Shown: one piece after another, positions 23,214 to 34,090 of the stretch
Layout: each line of letters starts with the position of its first letter
How positions within the stretch are numbered: position 1 is the first letter of the stretch
Assembly (NCBI RefSeq): GCF_003952165.1
Contig: NZ_RXFT01000001.1
Span: 186,001-250,000, forward strand
Source: Variovorax guangxiensis
GTDB lineage: Bacteria; Pseudomonadota; Gammaproteobacteria; Burkholderiales; Burkholderiaceae_C
Direction of reading: 5' to 3'
DNA: 64,000 nt
The notes under the pieces: generated by a model
What the model was told of the DNA's origin: nothing
Seen by the model: the letters and a program-made list of their open reading frames with translations, nothing else
Database searches by the model: none
Program-made: the position numbers and the translations under genes

Positions 23214-24050
23214 CTACGCTTCCTTCAGCTCCGGCAGCACCGAGGTCAGCGCGAAGTCGACGAGGTGCAGCCAGGTCGCTTCCAGGCCCATGATGTTGTG
23301 ATGGTCCGAAGCCGGCACGGTCGTCACGCTGACCGGCGTGGGCCATGCCGCGATGAGTTTCTGCGAGCGCTCGGGCAGCACCACGTCGTCGGTCTCGGCC
23401 AGCAGCACCTGCGTCTTGGCCGCGACTTCCTTGCAGTGCTCCAGCGAGTTGAACTGGTGGCGCAGCAGCAGCGACAGCGGCACCAGCGGAAAGCGCTTCT
23501 TCGCCACCTCCAGCATCGAGTCGTAGGGCGTCACCAGCTGCAGGCTCGCGAACTCCTGCCGCGCCACGAGCTGGATGGCCACGCCCGTGCCCAGGCTGCG
23601 GCCCACCACGTGCAGGCGCGCGTGGGGAAAGGCCTTGCGCAGGTGCCTGGCGAACTGGCAGGCGTCCTGCACCGAGGCGATCTCGGACGGATGCCCCTGC
23701 GAGTCGGCCACGCCGCGGTAGTTGACCGCCGCGAAGCCGAAGCCCTCGGGCAGCCAGTGCAGCGTCTGCGCGGTGGCGCGCACGTCCTCGCCGCGGCCTG
23801 CGAAGTAGATGAAGAGGTCCTGCAGCGCCTCCTCTCCCTGCGGGTGGTAGACATAGCCGCGCACCATGCCGCCCGGCACGGTGTGGGAGTAGGTCGAGAA
23901 ATCGTCGGACAGCGGAACGACCGGCAGCTTGCGGGCGTTGAAGAGGATGTGCCCCTGGCGCGTGGCGAGCAGTGTCCAGTAGGCGGCGATGCTCCCGATC
24001 GCGGCGGCCGAGGCGGAGAGGGCGATGCGGGCGGCTTTGGATGACGACAA
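23214..24050 (-). CDS. Alpha/beta hydrolase, membrane-anchored
   Basis: A 278-residue alpha/beta hydrolase. An N-terminal hydrophobic segment (about residues 6-29, ALSASAAAIGSIAAYWTLL) should anchor it in the inner membrane. The nucleophile elbow is GRSLGTG with S152. An aspartate follows in AETDDVVLPERS, and the histidine lies in SDHHNIMG. AVNYRGVADSQGHPSE is the oxyanion-side loop typical of BEM46-type hydrolases. The substrate is unknown. It is a single leftward gene, convergent with the LysR gene (15 bp between stops) and followed on its 5' side by the chemoreceptor gene. Confidence 0.88.
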   Translation of the reverse strand: MSSSKAARIALSASAAAIGSIAAYWTLLATRQGHILFNARKLPVVPLSDDFSTYSHTVPGGMVRGYVYHPQGEEALQDLFIYFAGRGEDVRATAQTLHWLPEGFGFAAVNYRGVADSQGHPSEIASVQDACQFARHLRKAFPHARLHVVGRSLGTGVAIQLVARQEFASLQLVTPYDSMLEVAKKRFPLVPLSLLLRHQFNSLEHCKEVAAKTQVLLAETDDVVLPERSQKLIAAWPTPVSVTTVPASDHHNIMGLEATWLHLVDFALTSVLPELKEA

Positions 24051-24149
24051 ATTGGGCTCCGGGGGGAGAAAGGCTGGCGCCTAGTTTCGCCTCTTTCTCC
24101 GGTGTGGAGCCCTTGCCGGTCTTTTCGCCTGTTTCTCTTTCTTTCCTTT

Positions 24150-25772
24150 TCAGCGTGCCGCAATCAGCTGCAGGCGGCCGGCCCCGATGCCCGGGGTCTC
24201 GTCAGCGTGGTTCTGGCGATGCTGCTGCTCCAGCCTGAACTTGCCGACGATGCGCGACAGGCTGCCCGCCTGTTCCTGCAGCGACTGTGCCGCCGCCGAG
24301 GCCTGCTCGACCAGCGCCGCGTTCTGCTGCGTTGTCTGGTCCATCTGCGTGACGGCCTGGTTGATCTGCTCGATGCCCGAGGTCTGCTCCTGGCTCGCGG
24401 CGCTGATCTCGCCCATGATGTCCGTCACCCGCTTCACGCTGCCGACGATCTCTTCCATGGTGCGGCCCGCGTCGGCCACCTGGCGGCTGCCTTCCTCGAC
24501 CTTCTCGACCGAATCGCCGATCAGCGACTTGATTTCCTTGGCCGCGGCTGCCGAGCGCTGCGCGAGGCTGCGCACTTCGGAAGCCACCACCGCGAAGCCG
24601 CGGCCCTGGTCGCCCGCGCGCGCGGCCTCGACGGCCGCGTTCAGCGCGAGGATGTTGGTCTGGAAGGCGATGCCGTCGATCACGCTGATGATGTCCACCA
24701 CCTTGCGCGAGGAGGCATTGATCGAGCCCATCGTCTCCACCACCTGGAACACCACGCTGCCGCCGCGCGCCGCCACTTCCGAAGCGGAGGTGGCCAGCTG
24801 GTTGGCCTGTCGCGCGTTGTCGGCGTTCTGCTTCACGGTGGAGGTCAGCTCCTCCAGCGATGCGGCGGTCTGCTCCAGCGAGCTGGCCTGCTCCTCGGTG
24901 CGCGAGGACAGGTCCTGGTTGCCCACGGCGATCTGCGTGCTGGCGGTCGACACGTTCGCCACCACGCCGTGCACCTGCGCCAGCGAGCCCTGCAAGGCGG
25001 TGCGCATCTGGTCGAGGGCGCGCAGCAGGTGGCCGGTCTCGTCGCCGGCGTATGCGGCCTGGGGATTGCCGGTCAGGTCCATCTCGGCGATGGCCTGCGC
25101 GATGGCCTCGGCGCTGCGCAGCGGCCGGGTGATGCTGCGCGCCAGCATCCAGGCCAGCAGGGTGCCCAGCACCAGGCTCACGGCGGAGCACACGATCAGC
25201 AGGGTGCCGGTCTGCGCGCGCAGGTCGTTGGCGCGGACGGCGGCGGCGTCCAGATGCTCGCGCTGCATGTCCACCACCTGCTGCACGCCGGCGATGTAGC
25301 TGACCGAGGTGGGCTGGAACTGCGCGTCGAACACGCGGTTGGCGCCCTGCAGGTCGCCCGCGAGCTTGAGCTTGCTCACTTCCTCGCGCGCGGCCAGGTA
25401 GGCCTTGCGCAGGCCCGCGACCTTCTCGAGCAGGGCGCGCTCGTCGGGCTGTACCAGCTTCTCCTCGATGAACTTCTGCAGCTCGTTGGTGTTCTTGATC
25501 GACGCCGCCGTGGCCGGCGCGAAGTAGTCGATCAGGCTGGCGTCGCTGCTCTTGGCGATGGCCGCGGCGCGCTGCACGCCGGCGGTGGTGTGGCGCAGCC
25601 AGTCGGAGCCGGCGCGCTCGGTCTTCACGTTGTCCTCGATCATGGTCTCTATCTCGCGGCTGAGCTGCTGCAGCTTCCACACCGCGGCGGCGCTGGTGGC
25701 GAGAAACAGCGCCAGGATGATGCCCAGCACGATGGCCAGGCGCTTGCCGATTGAGACGTTGCTCAGGAACAT
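24150..25772 (-). CDS. Methyl-accepting chemotaxis protein
   Basis: A 540-residue chemoreceptor. TM1 is at about residues 10-32 ([21 protein letters not shown]). A four-helix-bundle-type periplasmic domain follows ([13 protein letters not shown], then [17 protein letters not shown]). TM2 is near 190-212 ([20 protein letters not shown]), followed by a HAMP domain ([16 protein letters not shown]) and the long signalling coiled coil. Its hairpin tip ([36 protein letters not shown]) contacts CheA/CheW. The start [12 protein letters not shown] was chosen because earlier codons add no membrane or signal feature. The C-terminus lacks a CheR-binding pentapeptide. Ligand unknown; no che genes are in the window. 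Confidence 0.94.
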   Translation of the reverse strand: MFLSNVSIGKRLAIVLGIILALFLATSAAAVWKLQQLSREIETMIEDNVKTERAGSDWLRHTTAGVQRAAAIAKSSDASLIDYFAPATAASIKNTNELQKFIEEKLVQPDERALLEKVAGLRKAYLAAREEVSKLKLAGDLQGANRVFDAQFQPTSVSYIAGVQQVVDMQREHLDAAAVRANDLRAQTGTLLIVCSAVSLVLGTLLAWMLARSITRPLRSAEAIAQAIAEMDLTGNPQAAYAGDETGHLLRALDQMRTALQGSLAQVHGVVANVSTASTQIAVGNQDLSSRTEEQASSLEQTAASLEELTSTVKQNADNARQANQLATSASEVAARGGSVVFQVVETMGSINASSRKVVDIISVIDGIAFQTNILALNAAVEAARAGDQGRGFAVVASEVRSLAQRSAAAAKEIKSLIGDSVEKVEEGSRQVADAGRTMEEIVGSVKRVTDIMGEISAASQEQTSGIEQINQAVTQMDQTTQQNAALVEQASAAAQSLQEQAGSLSRIVGKFRLEQQHRQNHADETPGIGAGRLQLIAAR

Positions 25773-25804
25773 GATCGAACTCCGGAAACCAGGAATGAGA
25801 GGAA

Positions 25805-25830
25805 GGAGGGCAGCCCTCGGGCTGCCCTCC
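25805..25830. terminator. Strong hairpin between kdsA and the chemoreceptor gene
   Basis: Two perfect 12-bp arms (GGAGGGCAGCCC and its reverse complement) are separated by only TC. They lie 90 bp after the kdsA stop and 33 bp before the chemoreceptor start, both leftward. On the minus strand the hairpin is followed by TTCCTCTCATTCC, only mildly T-rich. It may terminate kdsA or form a structured leader of the chemoreceptor mRNA. Confidence 0.5.
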
Positions 25831-25919
25831 AACGCTGGTTATCGGCCGATCAATTGAAAACTTTAGAAAACTTCTGATGAAGCCTTGCGGGAGCACCGGC
25901 CGGCTGCCGGCCCCGCCAC

Positions 25920-27789
<1,870 letters not shown>

Positions 27790-27867
27790 GGAGCACCTCT
27801 TCTTTCGGTCGGCTGAACCTGAAGGAAGTGGCGGTGCGCGCCCGGTTTTCAACCCGGCGCCGCGGCC

Positions 27868-29556
27868 TCAGGGCCCCTTCGGCCGCGACGACGGCTCCCA
27901 CGAGTCCGGCGTGGTCGCCACCAGCGACTTGAAGTCCTTCCACGGCCGCGCCCCGGGGATGGTGCGCCCGCCGACGATCAGCCCCCTGGCGAACACCACC
28001 ATGCGCTCTCGCAGGTAGGCGCGGTCCGATTCGGGCCAGGTCTCGATGGAATGCGGCCCGCGCGCGAGCACGATCTCCTTCAGGCCGCGGATGCGGTTGT
28101 AGGCCGCCACCGTGCCTTCCAGCGTCTCGGCGCGGTCCCACAGGCCCTTGCCGAAGAAGGCGGCGGGCCAGCGGTCCATGCCCGCGAGCGTGGACGAGTT
28201 GGGATAGAACACGATGTGGTGCTCCGCCGCCATGCCGCCCAGGAACAGGTTGCGGTCGGCCAGGTCGGGCGAGTCGCCCACGTAGCCCGCGCCGCTCGCG
28301 AACGAAGACAGCAGCAGCGCGCCGCGGATGTTGCGCAGGCCCTTGGGCGGCGTGCAGTTGGGCTGGGGCATGTCGAAGCTGCACTGGGCGACGTAGTTCT
28401 TCGTCATGGCCCAGGCGGTGGACATCGAGCCGCGCGAGTAGCCGCCGAGCACCAGCGGAATCTCGCTGGCCGGCATGCCCGCCAGCAGCCGGCCCCGCGT
28501 CGCTTCGCCTTCCAGCAGTTCGCCCCTGGGCGTGAGGATGCGCAGGCCGCGCCCGGTCTCCAGCGCCGTGAGCGCGCGGAACACGTCCTCGCCTTGCTCC
28601 AGCGTGTTGGTGTCGCTGAAGCCCCCCGAGAGGCCCTCGCCGCGCCGGTCGTAGGCCAGCACGTCGAAGCCGGCCTGATTGAGCGCGTACAGGTTCTCGC
28701 GCCACCAGCGCTGGCCCATGGTCTCGGTGGTCGCGTTGGGAAAGCTCACCGGCACGGTCTTGCCGGTCTTCTGGTCGACGCGGTACGCCACCTCGTCGGG
28801 ATGCTGGATGGCCGTGAGCTGCCCGCCGCCGCCCGGCGCCATGACGACCAGCGCGCGCGTCTTCTTCCCCTTGCCGTCGTCGATGCCGGCGCCCTCGATG
28901 TACCAGCCTCGCAGCTTGATGTCGCCGGTCATCTTCAGGTCGATGCGCTCGAAGGTGTCGCGCGGCGCGGTGAACTCCACCACGTAGGTGCGTGCATCGG
29001 CCTCGGCGATGCCTTCGCGGTAGGGCGCCCTGGCGAAGAATGCCGGCCGGCGGATCTGCTTCAGGTCGACGTTGGCGCTGTCCGGATCGATCCGGCCCGA
29101 CGGGTCGACCACGCCGGTCGAGCGCGCGGCGCGTTCCTTGTTGGGCGGCAGCCAGCGCTGCATCTGCGCGTCGATGCGCCTGAAGCAGGCCGGGTCTTCC
29201 TTGCAGGCGCGCCAGCGGGCCTTGAGCTTGTCGTCGGTGAACTCGCCGATGTAGTAGTTGCCGCCCGCGTAGCCGGCCGGCGGGTGGTTGGCCGTCATCA
29301 GCACCGGCACGCAGACCTTGGGGCCCTTGGCGTCCTTCGGATTCTTCGGCAGCAGGTAGCCGCCCATCATCGCGTTGCGGTCGGTGCCGACCCAGGCCGT
29401 GCAGTCGGTGGGCGGCGCTGTGGTCACCGCCGCCTGGCGCTGCGCCTCGCTGGGGCCGCCGCACGCGGCCAGCTGGATGGCGAGCGCGGCAACGGCCAGG
29501 GCGGACGCGACGCTGCGCGGGCGGAGCCGGGCAGGCAGCGTGAGGATTGCGGTCAT
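27868..29556 (-). CDS. Alpha/beta hydrolase lipoprotein
   Basis: A 562-residue lipoprotein. The signal peptide ends in lipobox IQLAAC with C32. Conserved cysteines and a GNYYIGEF region follow, then an alpha/beta hydrolase core with VLAYDRRGEGLSGGF and nucleophile elbow GGYSRGSMSTAW. DRWPAAFFGKGLWDR and a late GPHSIETWP histidine complete a plausible triad. The large N-terminal insertion (about residues 40-220) is not one I recognise. The substrate is unknown; an esterase or peptidase-like role at the cell envelope is possible. The ATG at 29554-29556 was chosen because it directly precedes the lipoprotein signal. Confidence 0.82.
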   Translation of the reverse strand: MTAILTLPARLRPRSVASALAVAALAIQLAACGGPSEAQRQAAVTTAPPTDCTAWVGTDRNAMMGGYLLPKNPKDAKGPKVCVPVLMTANHPPAGYAGGNYYIGEFTDDKLKARWRACKEDPACFRRIDAQMQRWLPPNKERAARSTGVVDPSGRIDPDSANVDLKQIRRPAFFARAPYREGIAEADARTYVVEFTAPRDTFERIDLKMTGDIKLRGWYIEGAGIDDGKGKKTRALVVMAPGGGGQLTAIQHPDEVAYRVDQKTGKTVPVSFPNATTETMGQRWWRENLYALNQAGFDVLAYDRRGEGLSGGFSDTNTLEQGEDVFRALTALETGRGLRILTPRGELLEGEATRGRLLAGMPASEIPLVLGGYSRGSMSTAWAMTKNYVAQCSFDMPQPNCTPPKGLRNIRGALLLSSFASGAGYVGDSPDLADRNLFLGGMAAEHHIVFYPNSSTLAGMDRWPAAFFGKGLWDRAETLEGTVAAYNRIRGLKEIVLARGPHSIETWPESDRAYLRERMVVFARGLIVGGRTIPGARPWKDFKSLVATTPDSWEPSSRPKGP

Positions 29557-29820
29557 CGGGGCAGGCCTTGCGGCGGAGAGAGAAAAGAGCATGCAGCGAG
29601 GTGCGAATCGGGAGGCCCCGATCTTCGCCGCATCGGCGCGCGGAAAACCAAGCCATGGCCGTTTCCGGGTGAAAGATGGCGCCTCGATCCGTGTAGGACG
29701 TTTCCTGCATGCGCATGCGCTTCTTTCTCCCTCCCGCCGCCGCGCGGTGCGCGCTCAATCGCCGCCGACCCGCGAGCGAATCGCGGAATCGCGAATTGCG
29801 GCAGCAAGGAGACATCAGAG

Positions 29821-30090
29821 ATGACGAATTTCGAAGGCATCTACTGCTTCGACAGTGCGAGCGTGCGCTTTGCCTTCTATCCCGACGGCCCTGGCGGCCC
29901 GCGTGTACTCGCGCAGATTTCCGAGGAAACGCTGCACGACGAATTCGGCGTCCGCGTAATGGGCGAGCACCTGCTCGACGCGTGCCAGGAGCACTTCTAC
30001 GCCATAGAGCCCGCAGCCATCGCGCGCTACAGGGCGACCCCGGGCAGCGCCATCACGCTCACCATCAGGGATTTCGGGCTCCACGCCTGA
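29821..30090 (+). CDS. Small DUF1488-like protein
   Basis: An 89-residue protein preceded by a good ribosome-binding site (AAGGAGA at 29806-29812). The pattern VRFAFYPDG, then LAQISEETLHDEFG, a central H-x-F-Y-x-IEP helix and ATPGSAITLTIRDF at the end resembles the DUF1488 layout. That family of short cytoplasmic proteins is common in Burkholderiales and has no known function. It is divergent from the hydrolase lipoprotein across a 264-bp gap, in which I see no further gene. The family call is moderate; the gene itself is well supported by its start signal and codon use. Confidence 0.7.
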   Translation: MTNFEGIYCFDSASVRFAFYPDGPGGPRVLAQISEETLHDEFGVRVMGEHLLDACQEHFYAIEPAAIARYRATPGSAITLTIRDFGLHA

Positions 30091-30255
30091 AATCGCCTCG
30101 CCGGCCTTCCGCCGACGCGCGGGCACCTCGGAGACAGGGCGAGGCGGCTCGGGCCGTACCCCGGGGCATCCGGCGCCCCGACAGATGGGCGCCAGGCCAG
30201 AACAGAACCGAACAAAAGAGCGCCGCTCCGGCGTAAGCCGGACGCGGCTGCGCAC

Positions 30256-30468
30256 TCAGGTTGCGCTTGCCCCGTGCGGCGCGCGATGCCGGATTTCGCT
30301 TTGCAAGGCGCGCTGGCCCGAGGAAAGAGCCAGCTCGTAGCTCTCCACGGGTTCGAAGGCCTTGCGCAGCACGCGCGGGCGCTTTCCCTGATCGTCGGTT
30401 TCGAGCAGCTGCCAGACAAATGCACCCGGCAGCGGCTCCTCGATGGTGAGTTCGATGGGATGTGTCAT
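30256..30468 (-). CDS. Small hypothetical protein
   Basis: A 70-residue cytoplasmic protein starting MTHPIELTIEEPLPGAFVW, with a strand-rich first half (VWQLLETDDQGKRPRVLRKA) and a helical second half ending in a basic tail. I do not recognise the family. The start at 30466-30468 was chosen because the frame further upstream encodes an arginine/proline-rich sequence unlike real protein. The balanced amino-acid mix and proximity to another small gene (30591) support it being real. It has no signal peptide or membrane segment. Confidence 0.6.
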   Translation of the reverse strand: MTHPIELTIEEPLPGAFVWQLLETDDQGKRPRVLRKAFEPVESYELALSSGQRALQSEIRHRAPHGASAT

Positions 30469-30590
30469 GGCGCCACCTTGGCGCGGCGCGGGGGTTCTGT
30501 CTGTAGGCCTGGAACGACGTTCGGGCTGCGCATGCGCCGCGCCCCTTTTCTCCTGGAAAGACAAGCATCGAAAGAAGAAAGGACTCAGCC

Positions 30591-30866
30591 ATGCAACAAG
30601 CCACACCGCCAGCCTTCGAGGAACGCCTCGTCACCTTCAGCTACCGCGGCCGGCTCTTCCTGTGCCGCGCCGAGCGGCTCGACGACCAGACCTACCGGCC
30701 CGTCGTGATCTGCCGTGCGCCCTCCGTGGGCGAGGACGACATCGAACTGCCCGCCGATACCGACAACGCTTCCTACGGCACCGAGGCCGAGGCGCTGCGC
30801 CATGCGGAGCAGCAGGCCATGCGATGGGTGCACGACCGCACCGAAGGAGCGCAGGGGCAGGCTTGA
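30591..30866 (+). CDS. Small hypothetical protein
   Basis: A 91-residue acidic cytoplasmic protein (LVTFSYRGRLFLCRAERL, then EDDIELPADTDNASYGTEAEALRHAEQQAMRW). The first half looks like a small beta sheet and the second like a helix. No family recognised. AAGAAAGGA at about 30574-30582 could serve as the ribosome-binding site. Its TGA (30864-30866) directly abuts the stop of the convergent kinase gene at 30867. It is divergent from the small gene at 30256-30468, with a 122-bp gap in between where their promoters must lie. Confidence 0.65.
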   Translation: MQQATPPAFEERLVTFSYRGRLFLCRAERLDDQTYRPVVICRAPSVGEDDIELPADTDNASYGTEAEALRHAEQQAMRWVHDRTEGAQGQA

Positions 30867-32204
30867 TCAGCCGTGCACCAGCCGCTCGAACACGTCCAGC
30901 GTGCCCATCTGTCCGCCCTTGAGCATGACTTCCATGCCGTCGAGCGACGCGTCGTCGCTGTGCACCCGGCACAGCGATGCGCCGGCGCCCATGTCGGCGG
31001 CATAGGACAGCCCCCAGACGTCCAGCGCCTGTATGCCGTGGCTGGATGTGTCGCCGCCGGCCACGCCGATGCGCCCGAGCGGCTGTTTCGCCAGCACGGC
31101 AGCCAGCAGGTCGCCGCCCGCGCGGGCAAGGGCTTGCGCGTCCAGGTCCGCGGCCGCAGGCATGCCGGAGGCGCCGTTAGAGTGCGGCGCGCGCGTGCAG
31201 GCCAGCACGTTGCGCCCCTGCGCGAGGCCGCGGGCGATCGCGTCCGCCTGGTCTTCCAGTGTTCCCGCGTTGCGCCGGGCCATCTGCTGCGCATCGAGCC
31301 ACACGACGTCGAATGACTTCGCGGCCGCGACCTGCGACGCGGTCACGGGCGACAGGCTTCCCGCGAGGACCAGCACCGGGCCCCGCGCCGGCGCCAGCTT
31401 CGGCTGCCCGCCCGGCGCGCGGCCGGAAGAGGGCATGGCCGTGGCGAGCGCATCGACCACGCTGCTCGGGCCGACGGCGAGCATGGTCGCACCCCGCGCG
31501 CGAGTCCACAGCACCTCGCCGATGGCCGCGAGCTGTCCGGCATCCGCGACATCGAACAGCACTGCGTCCGCGGGCGGCGCGTTGAGCGCCTGCCGCAGCG
31601 CGGTGTCGAGCGCATCGCTGCCTCGGGAGGCGGCGGTGAAGGGCACGCAGTGCACCTCGGCCAGGCCCTGCCTTGCAAGGTGCAGCCGCAGGTCGGCCTC
31701 GTCCATGGGTGTCACGGGGTGCCGGCTCATGGTGGGATGGCGGTCGATGCGGAACACTTCGCCGCCGCTTCCGGCCGCGGCGAAGAGATTGCCGAAGAGA
31801 CAGTAGCGGCCCAGGCCGGGCTGGCCGCCGACGATCGCGGTCCACGGCTGCTGCACAGCCGAGCGCAGCAGGCGCACGGCCGCGCCGATGGAGCCGATGT
31901 GCGGCGCGCTGTCGAAGGTCGAGCAGGTCTTGTAGTGCAGCACGCGCGCGCCCACCGAGCGGAACAGCGCCGCCACCGGGCGCAGCTCGGCCTGCATCTC
32001 CTCGGGCGTCATGGCCCGCGCCGCGCCGGCGATGCCCAGCACGTCGAGCGCCCCGACGCGCTCGAGCTGCGCCGCGTCGGGCGTCTTCAGGAAGAGCAGC
32101 GTGCGCAGGCCCGCGCGCGCGGCGGTGCCTAGGGTGTCGGTCGCGCCGGTGAAGTCGTCGCCGTAATAGACGACGGCCGGCGCCGGTGCCTCGCCGGGCG
32201 TCAT
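30867..32204 (-). CDS. Four-carbon acid sugar kinase family protein (DUF1537; OiaK/OtnK-like)
   Basis: A 445-residue kinase of the two-domain DUF1537 family, which phosphorylates acid sugars such as threonate, erythronate or 3-oxo-isoapionate. The N-terminal substrate domain has VVYYGDDFTGATD (residues 11-23), and the C-terminal nucleotide domain has VLVLAGSLSPVTASQ and GVAGGDTSSHGIQALD. Its ATG overlaps the stop of the RuBisCO-like gene by 4 nt (ATGA, 32201-32204). A kinase coupled to a RuBisCO-like protein is the arrangement reported for 3-oxo-isoapionate degradation (OiaK with OiaX), so that is the best guess. Other acid sugars remain possible because no apionate dehydrogenase is nearby. 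Confidence 0.88.
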   Translation of the reverse strand: MTPGEAPAPAVVYYGDDFTGATDTLGTAARAGLRTLLFLKTPDAAQLERVGALDVLGIAGAARAMTPEEMQAELRPVAALFRSVGARVLHYKTCSTFDSAPHIGSIGAAVRLLRSAVQQPWTAIVGGQPGLGRYCLFGNLFAAAGSGGEVFRIDRHPTMSRHPVTPMDEADLRLHLARQGLAEVHCVPFTAASRGSDALDTALRQALNAPPADAVLFDVADAGQLAAIGEVLWTRARGATMLAVGPSSVVDALATAMPSSGRAPGGQPKLAPARGPVLVLAGSLSPVTASQVAAAKSFDVVWLDAQQMARRNAGTLEDQADAIARGLAQGRNVLACTRAPHSNGASGMPAAADLDAQALARAGGDLLAAVLAKQPLGRIGVAGGDTSSHGIQALDVWGLSYAADMGAGASLCRVHSDDASLDGMEVMLKGGQMGTLDVFERLVHG

Positions 32205-33478
32205 GGCTTGCCGAAGAAGGCGAGGGCGCGCGCCAGCTCGGGCTGCTCCCTGGCGGCGTCGGCCAGCGCGATGCCCGCGCGCGCGGCCAACCAGGCCTGG
32301 CGGATGCTCGCCACGCCCGCCGCCGCGCCGTCGGGGTGGGCGAGGATGCCGCCGCCGGCCATGAAGAGCAGGTCGTCGCTGCCGACGGCCGCCCAGGTGG
32401 CGGGCACCGTGCCGGCCCACTGGCCCGACGAGAAGGCCGGCATCACGCGGTCGTCCGCCGCTTCGGTCAGCGGGGTGAAGCAGTCGCGGGCCGACTCGAC
32501 GACCTCGCTGTCGGGCTGCGAGAACTTGCCCTGCAGCCCGTGCACGTGCATGTGGTCTACCCCGGCCAGCCGCCAAAGCGTCTGGTAGGCCTGGAACGAG
32601 ATGCCCAGCAGCGGATGCCGAGACAGCGCGCCGTAGCCGTTGCGGTGCCCGTGCAGCGCCAGGCCGGTGTGCCGGCGCAGCGTCTGGACGCCCGAGTGCC
32701 CGCACCAGTTCAGGCTGGCCATCACGCAGGAGCCGCCCTCGCGCTCGACCAGGTCGGCGTGGCGCTTCATCGCGTCGGTCTCGTCGGTGATGTTGAAGGC
32801 CACCATCACGTGCTTGCCGGTGCGCTCCCGGTGCGCGCGCACCACGGCCATCACGGCAGGAACGCGCTCGGCCAGCGGGGCATGCGCGGGATCGGCGCAG
32901 ACCTCGTCGTCCTTGATGAAGTCGACGCCCGCGGCGCACAGCCGGCCCACCAGCTCGGCGGTTTCCGAGGCCCGCAGCCCGACGTTGGGCTTGATGATGG
33001 TGCCGACCAGCGCGCCGCTTTCCACGCCGGTGGCGCGCCGCGTTCCGGGGATGCCCGCGCGCGGCATCTCGAAGCGCGCGCGATAGTCGGCCGGCAGCTG
33101 CAGCGATTCGAGCCGCAGCCCCGTCACCTCGCCCAGGTCGTAGAGGTTGCCCGAGACCGTGGCCGCGAGCGTCGGCAGGTTGGCGCCGATGTTCGCCACC
33201 GGAAACGCGATGTCGACATGCGCGCGCCGCCACGGCCCCTTCGCGCCCTTGCGTTCGAGCAGCGCGTTGGGCAGCGAGGGCGCGTCGGCCGCTTCGAGTT
33301 CGGTGATCGCCTCGACCGTGGCGCGGGCCCGCTCGCGCAGCGCGTCGGTCTCGCCCTCCACGCGCGTGAAGGTGCCGCAGGACTGCTCGCCCGCCATCAC
33401 CTCGGCCACGGCGGCCGGCTCGAGCGGCGTCTCGATCAGGTAGCGCGCGCGGATGAATCCAGGTGCCGTTGCGCTCAC
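32201..33478 (-). CDS. RuBisCO-like protein (possible OiaX-type acid-sugar enzyme)
   Basis: A 425-residue RuBisCO large-subunit-like protein. Many active-site positions of real RuBisCO persist: K163 in GTIIKPNVGL, the carbamylated lysine and metal ligands in IKDDE (K189, D191, E192), HGHRNG (H276), VDHMHVHG (H309) and loop-6 K318 in GLQGKF. It is not a carbon-fixing enzyme, because the small subunit and several substrate residues are missing. Relatives act as enolases, isomerases or decarboxylases in sulfur salvage and acid-sugar degradation. It starts with GTG at 33476-33478, overlapping the upstream VOC stop (GTGA). The kinase downstream suggests it acts on a phosphorylated oxo-acid. Confidence 0.93.
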   Translation of the reverse strand: MSATAPGFIRARYLIETPLEPAAVAEVMAGEQSCGTFTRVEGETDALRERARATVEAITELEAADAPSLPNALLERKGAKGPWRRAHVDIAFPVANIGANLPTLAATVSGNLYDLGEVTGLRLESLQLPADYRARFEMPRAGIPGTRRATGVESGALVGTIIKPNVGLRASETAELVGRLCAAGVDFIKDDEVCADPAHAPLAERVPAVMAVVRAHRERTGKHVMVAFNITDETDAMKRHADLVEREGGSCVMASLNWCGHSGVQTLRRHTGLALHGHRNGYGALSRHPLLGISFQAYQTLWRLAGVDHMHVHGLQGKFSQPDSEVVESARDCFTPLTEAADDRVMPAFSSGQWAGTVPATWAAVGSDDLLFMAGGGILAHPDGAAAGVASIRQAWLAARAGIALADAAREQPELARALAFFGKP

Positions 33479-34014
33479 AGCTTGTCCAGCTCGGGGAAGG
33501 GGCGCACCGGGTCGCTGCCGTCCCAGCCTTGCGATGCGCTGCGGATCAGGTCGAACATGCGGCCCTTGGGGCCGGCCACTTCCGACAGCTCGATGACGGT
33601 GCCGGGGTGGTATTCGGTGTCGAAGTAGATGAAGCGCCCGCGCTCGCCTACTTCACCGCTCATGACCGGCTTGAAGCCCTGCGCGGTGAGGCGCGCGAGG
33701 TCGGCGTCGTAGTCGGCGGTCCAGTAGGCCACGTGCTGCAGCCCGGTGCGCCCGGCGCGGAGGAAGTCGCGGTACATCGAGGGCACGTCGTTGCGCGTCT
33801 GGATGAGCTCGACCTGCACGTAGCCCGAATTGGCCAGCGCCACCGAGTTGTGGGGCTCGTGCGCCTCGCCGTTGTAGCGGTAGTTCCTGATGGGCACCCT
33901 GGGGTTGTAGAACCAGGGGCCCACGCCGAGCGTGGTGCTCCAGTAGTCCATGGCGGCTTCGATGTCGTGCACGACATAGCCAAGCTGGCGGATCTCGCCG
34001 AGGAATCGACTCAT
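33475..34014 (-). CDS. VOC-superfamily (glyoxalase-like) protein
   Basis: A 179-residue protein with two beta-alpha-beta-beta-beta units. The first starts IRQLGYVVHDIEAAMDYWST and ends with VQVELIQ. The second starts GLQHVAYWTADYDADLARL and ends with GTVIELSE. H16 and E69-like positions plus H115 and E140-like positions could make a metal site. VOC proteins act as isomerases, epimerases, lyases or dioxygenases. It is translationally coupled to the RuBisCO-like gene (GTGA overlap) and downstream of the TRAP transporter genes. It should therefore act on the imported acid or an early intermediate, perhaps as an isomerase or epimerase; this is inference. Confidence 0.88.
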   Translation of the reverse strand: MSRFLGEIRQLGYVVHDIEAAMDYWSTTLGVGPWFYNPRVPIRNYRYNGEAHEPHNSVALANSGYVQVELIQTRNDVPSMYRDFLRAGRTGLQHVAYWTADYDADLARLTAQGFKPVMSGEVGERGRFIYFDTEYHPGTVIELSEVAGPKGRMFDLIRSASQGWDGSDPVRPFPELDKL

Positions 34015-34090
34015 TGCGGGTGGCTCCGTGAATGTGAGTTTGTTGTGTGTTGTGTTTCTTGGGGTCTGCCCGTGGAGCGGCAGGGCCGCC

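Noticed and set aside
32201..33478. True RuBisCO and carbon fixation.
   Set aside because: No small subunit, phosphoribulokinase or Calvin genes are present. The sequence and neighbours (DUF1537 kinase, TRAP transporter) indicate a RuBisCO-like protein in acid-sugar metabolism.
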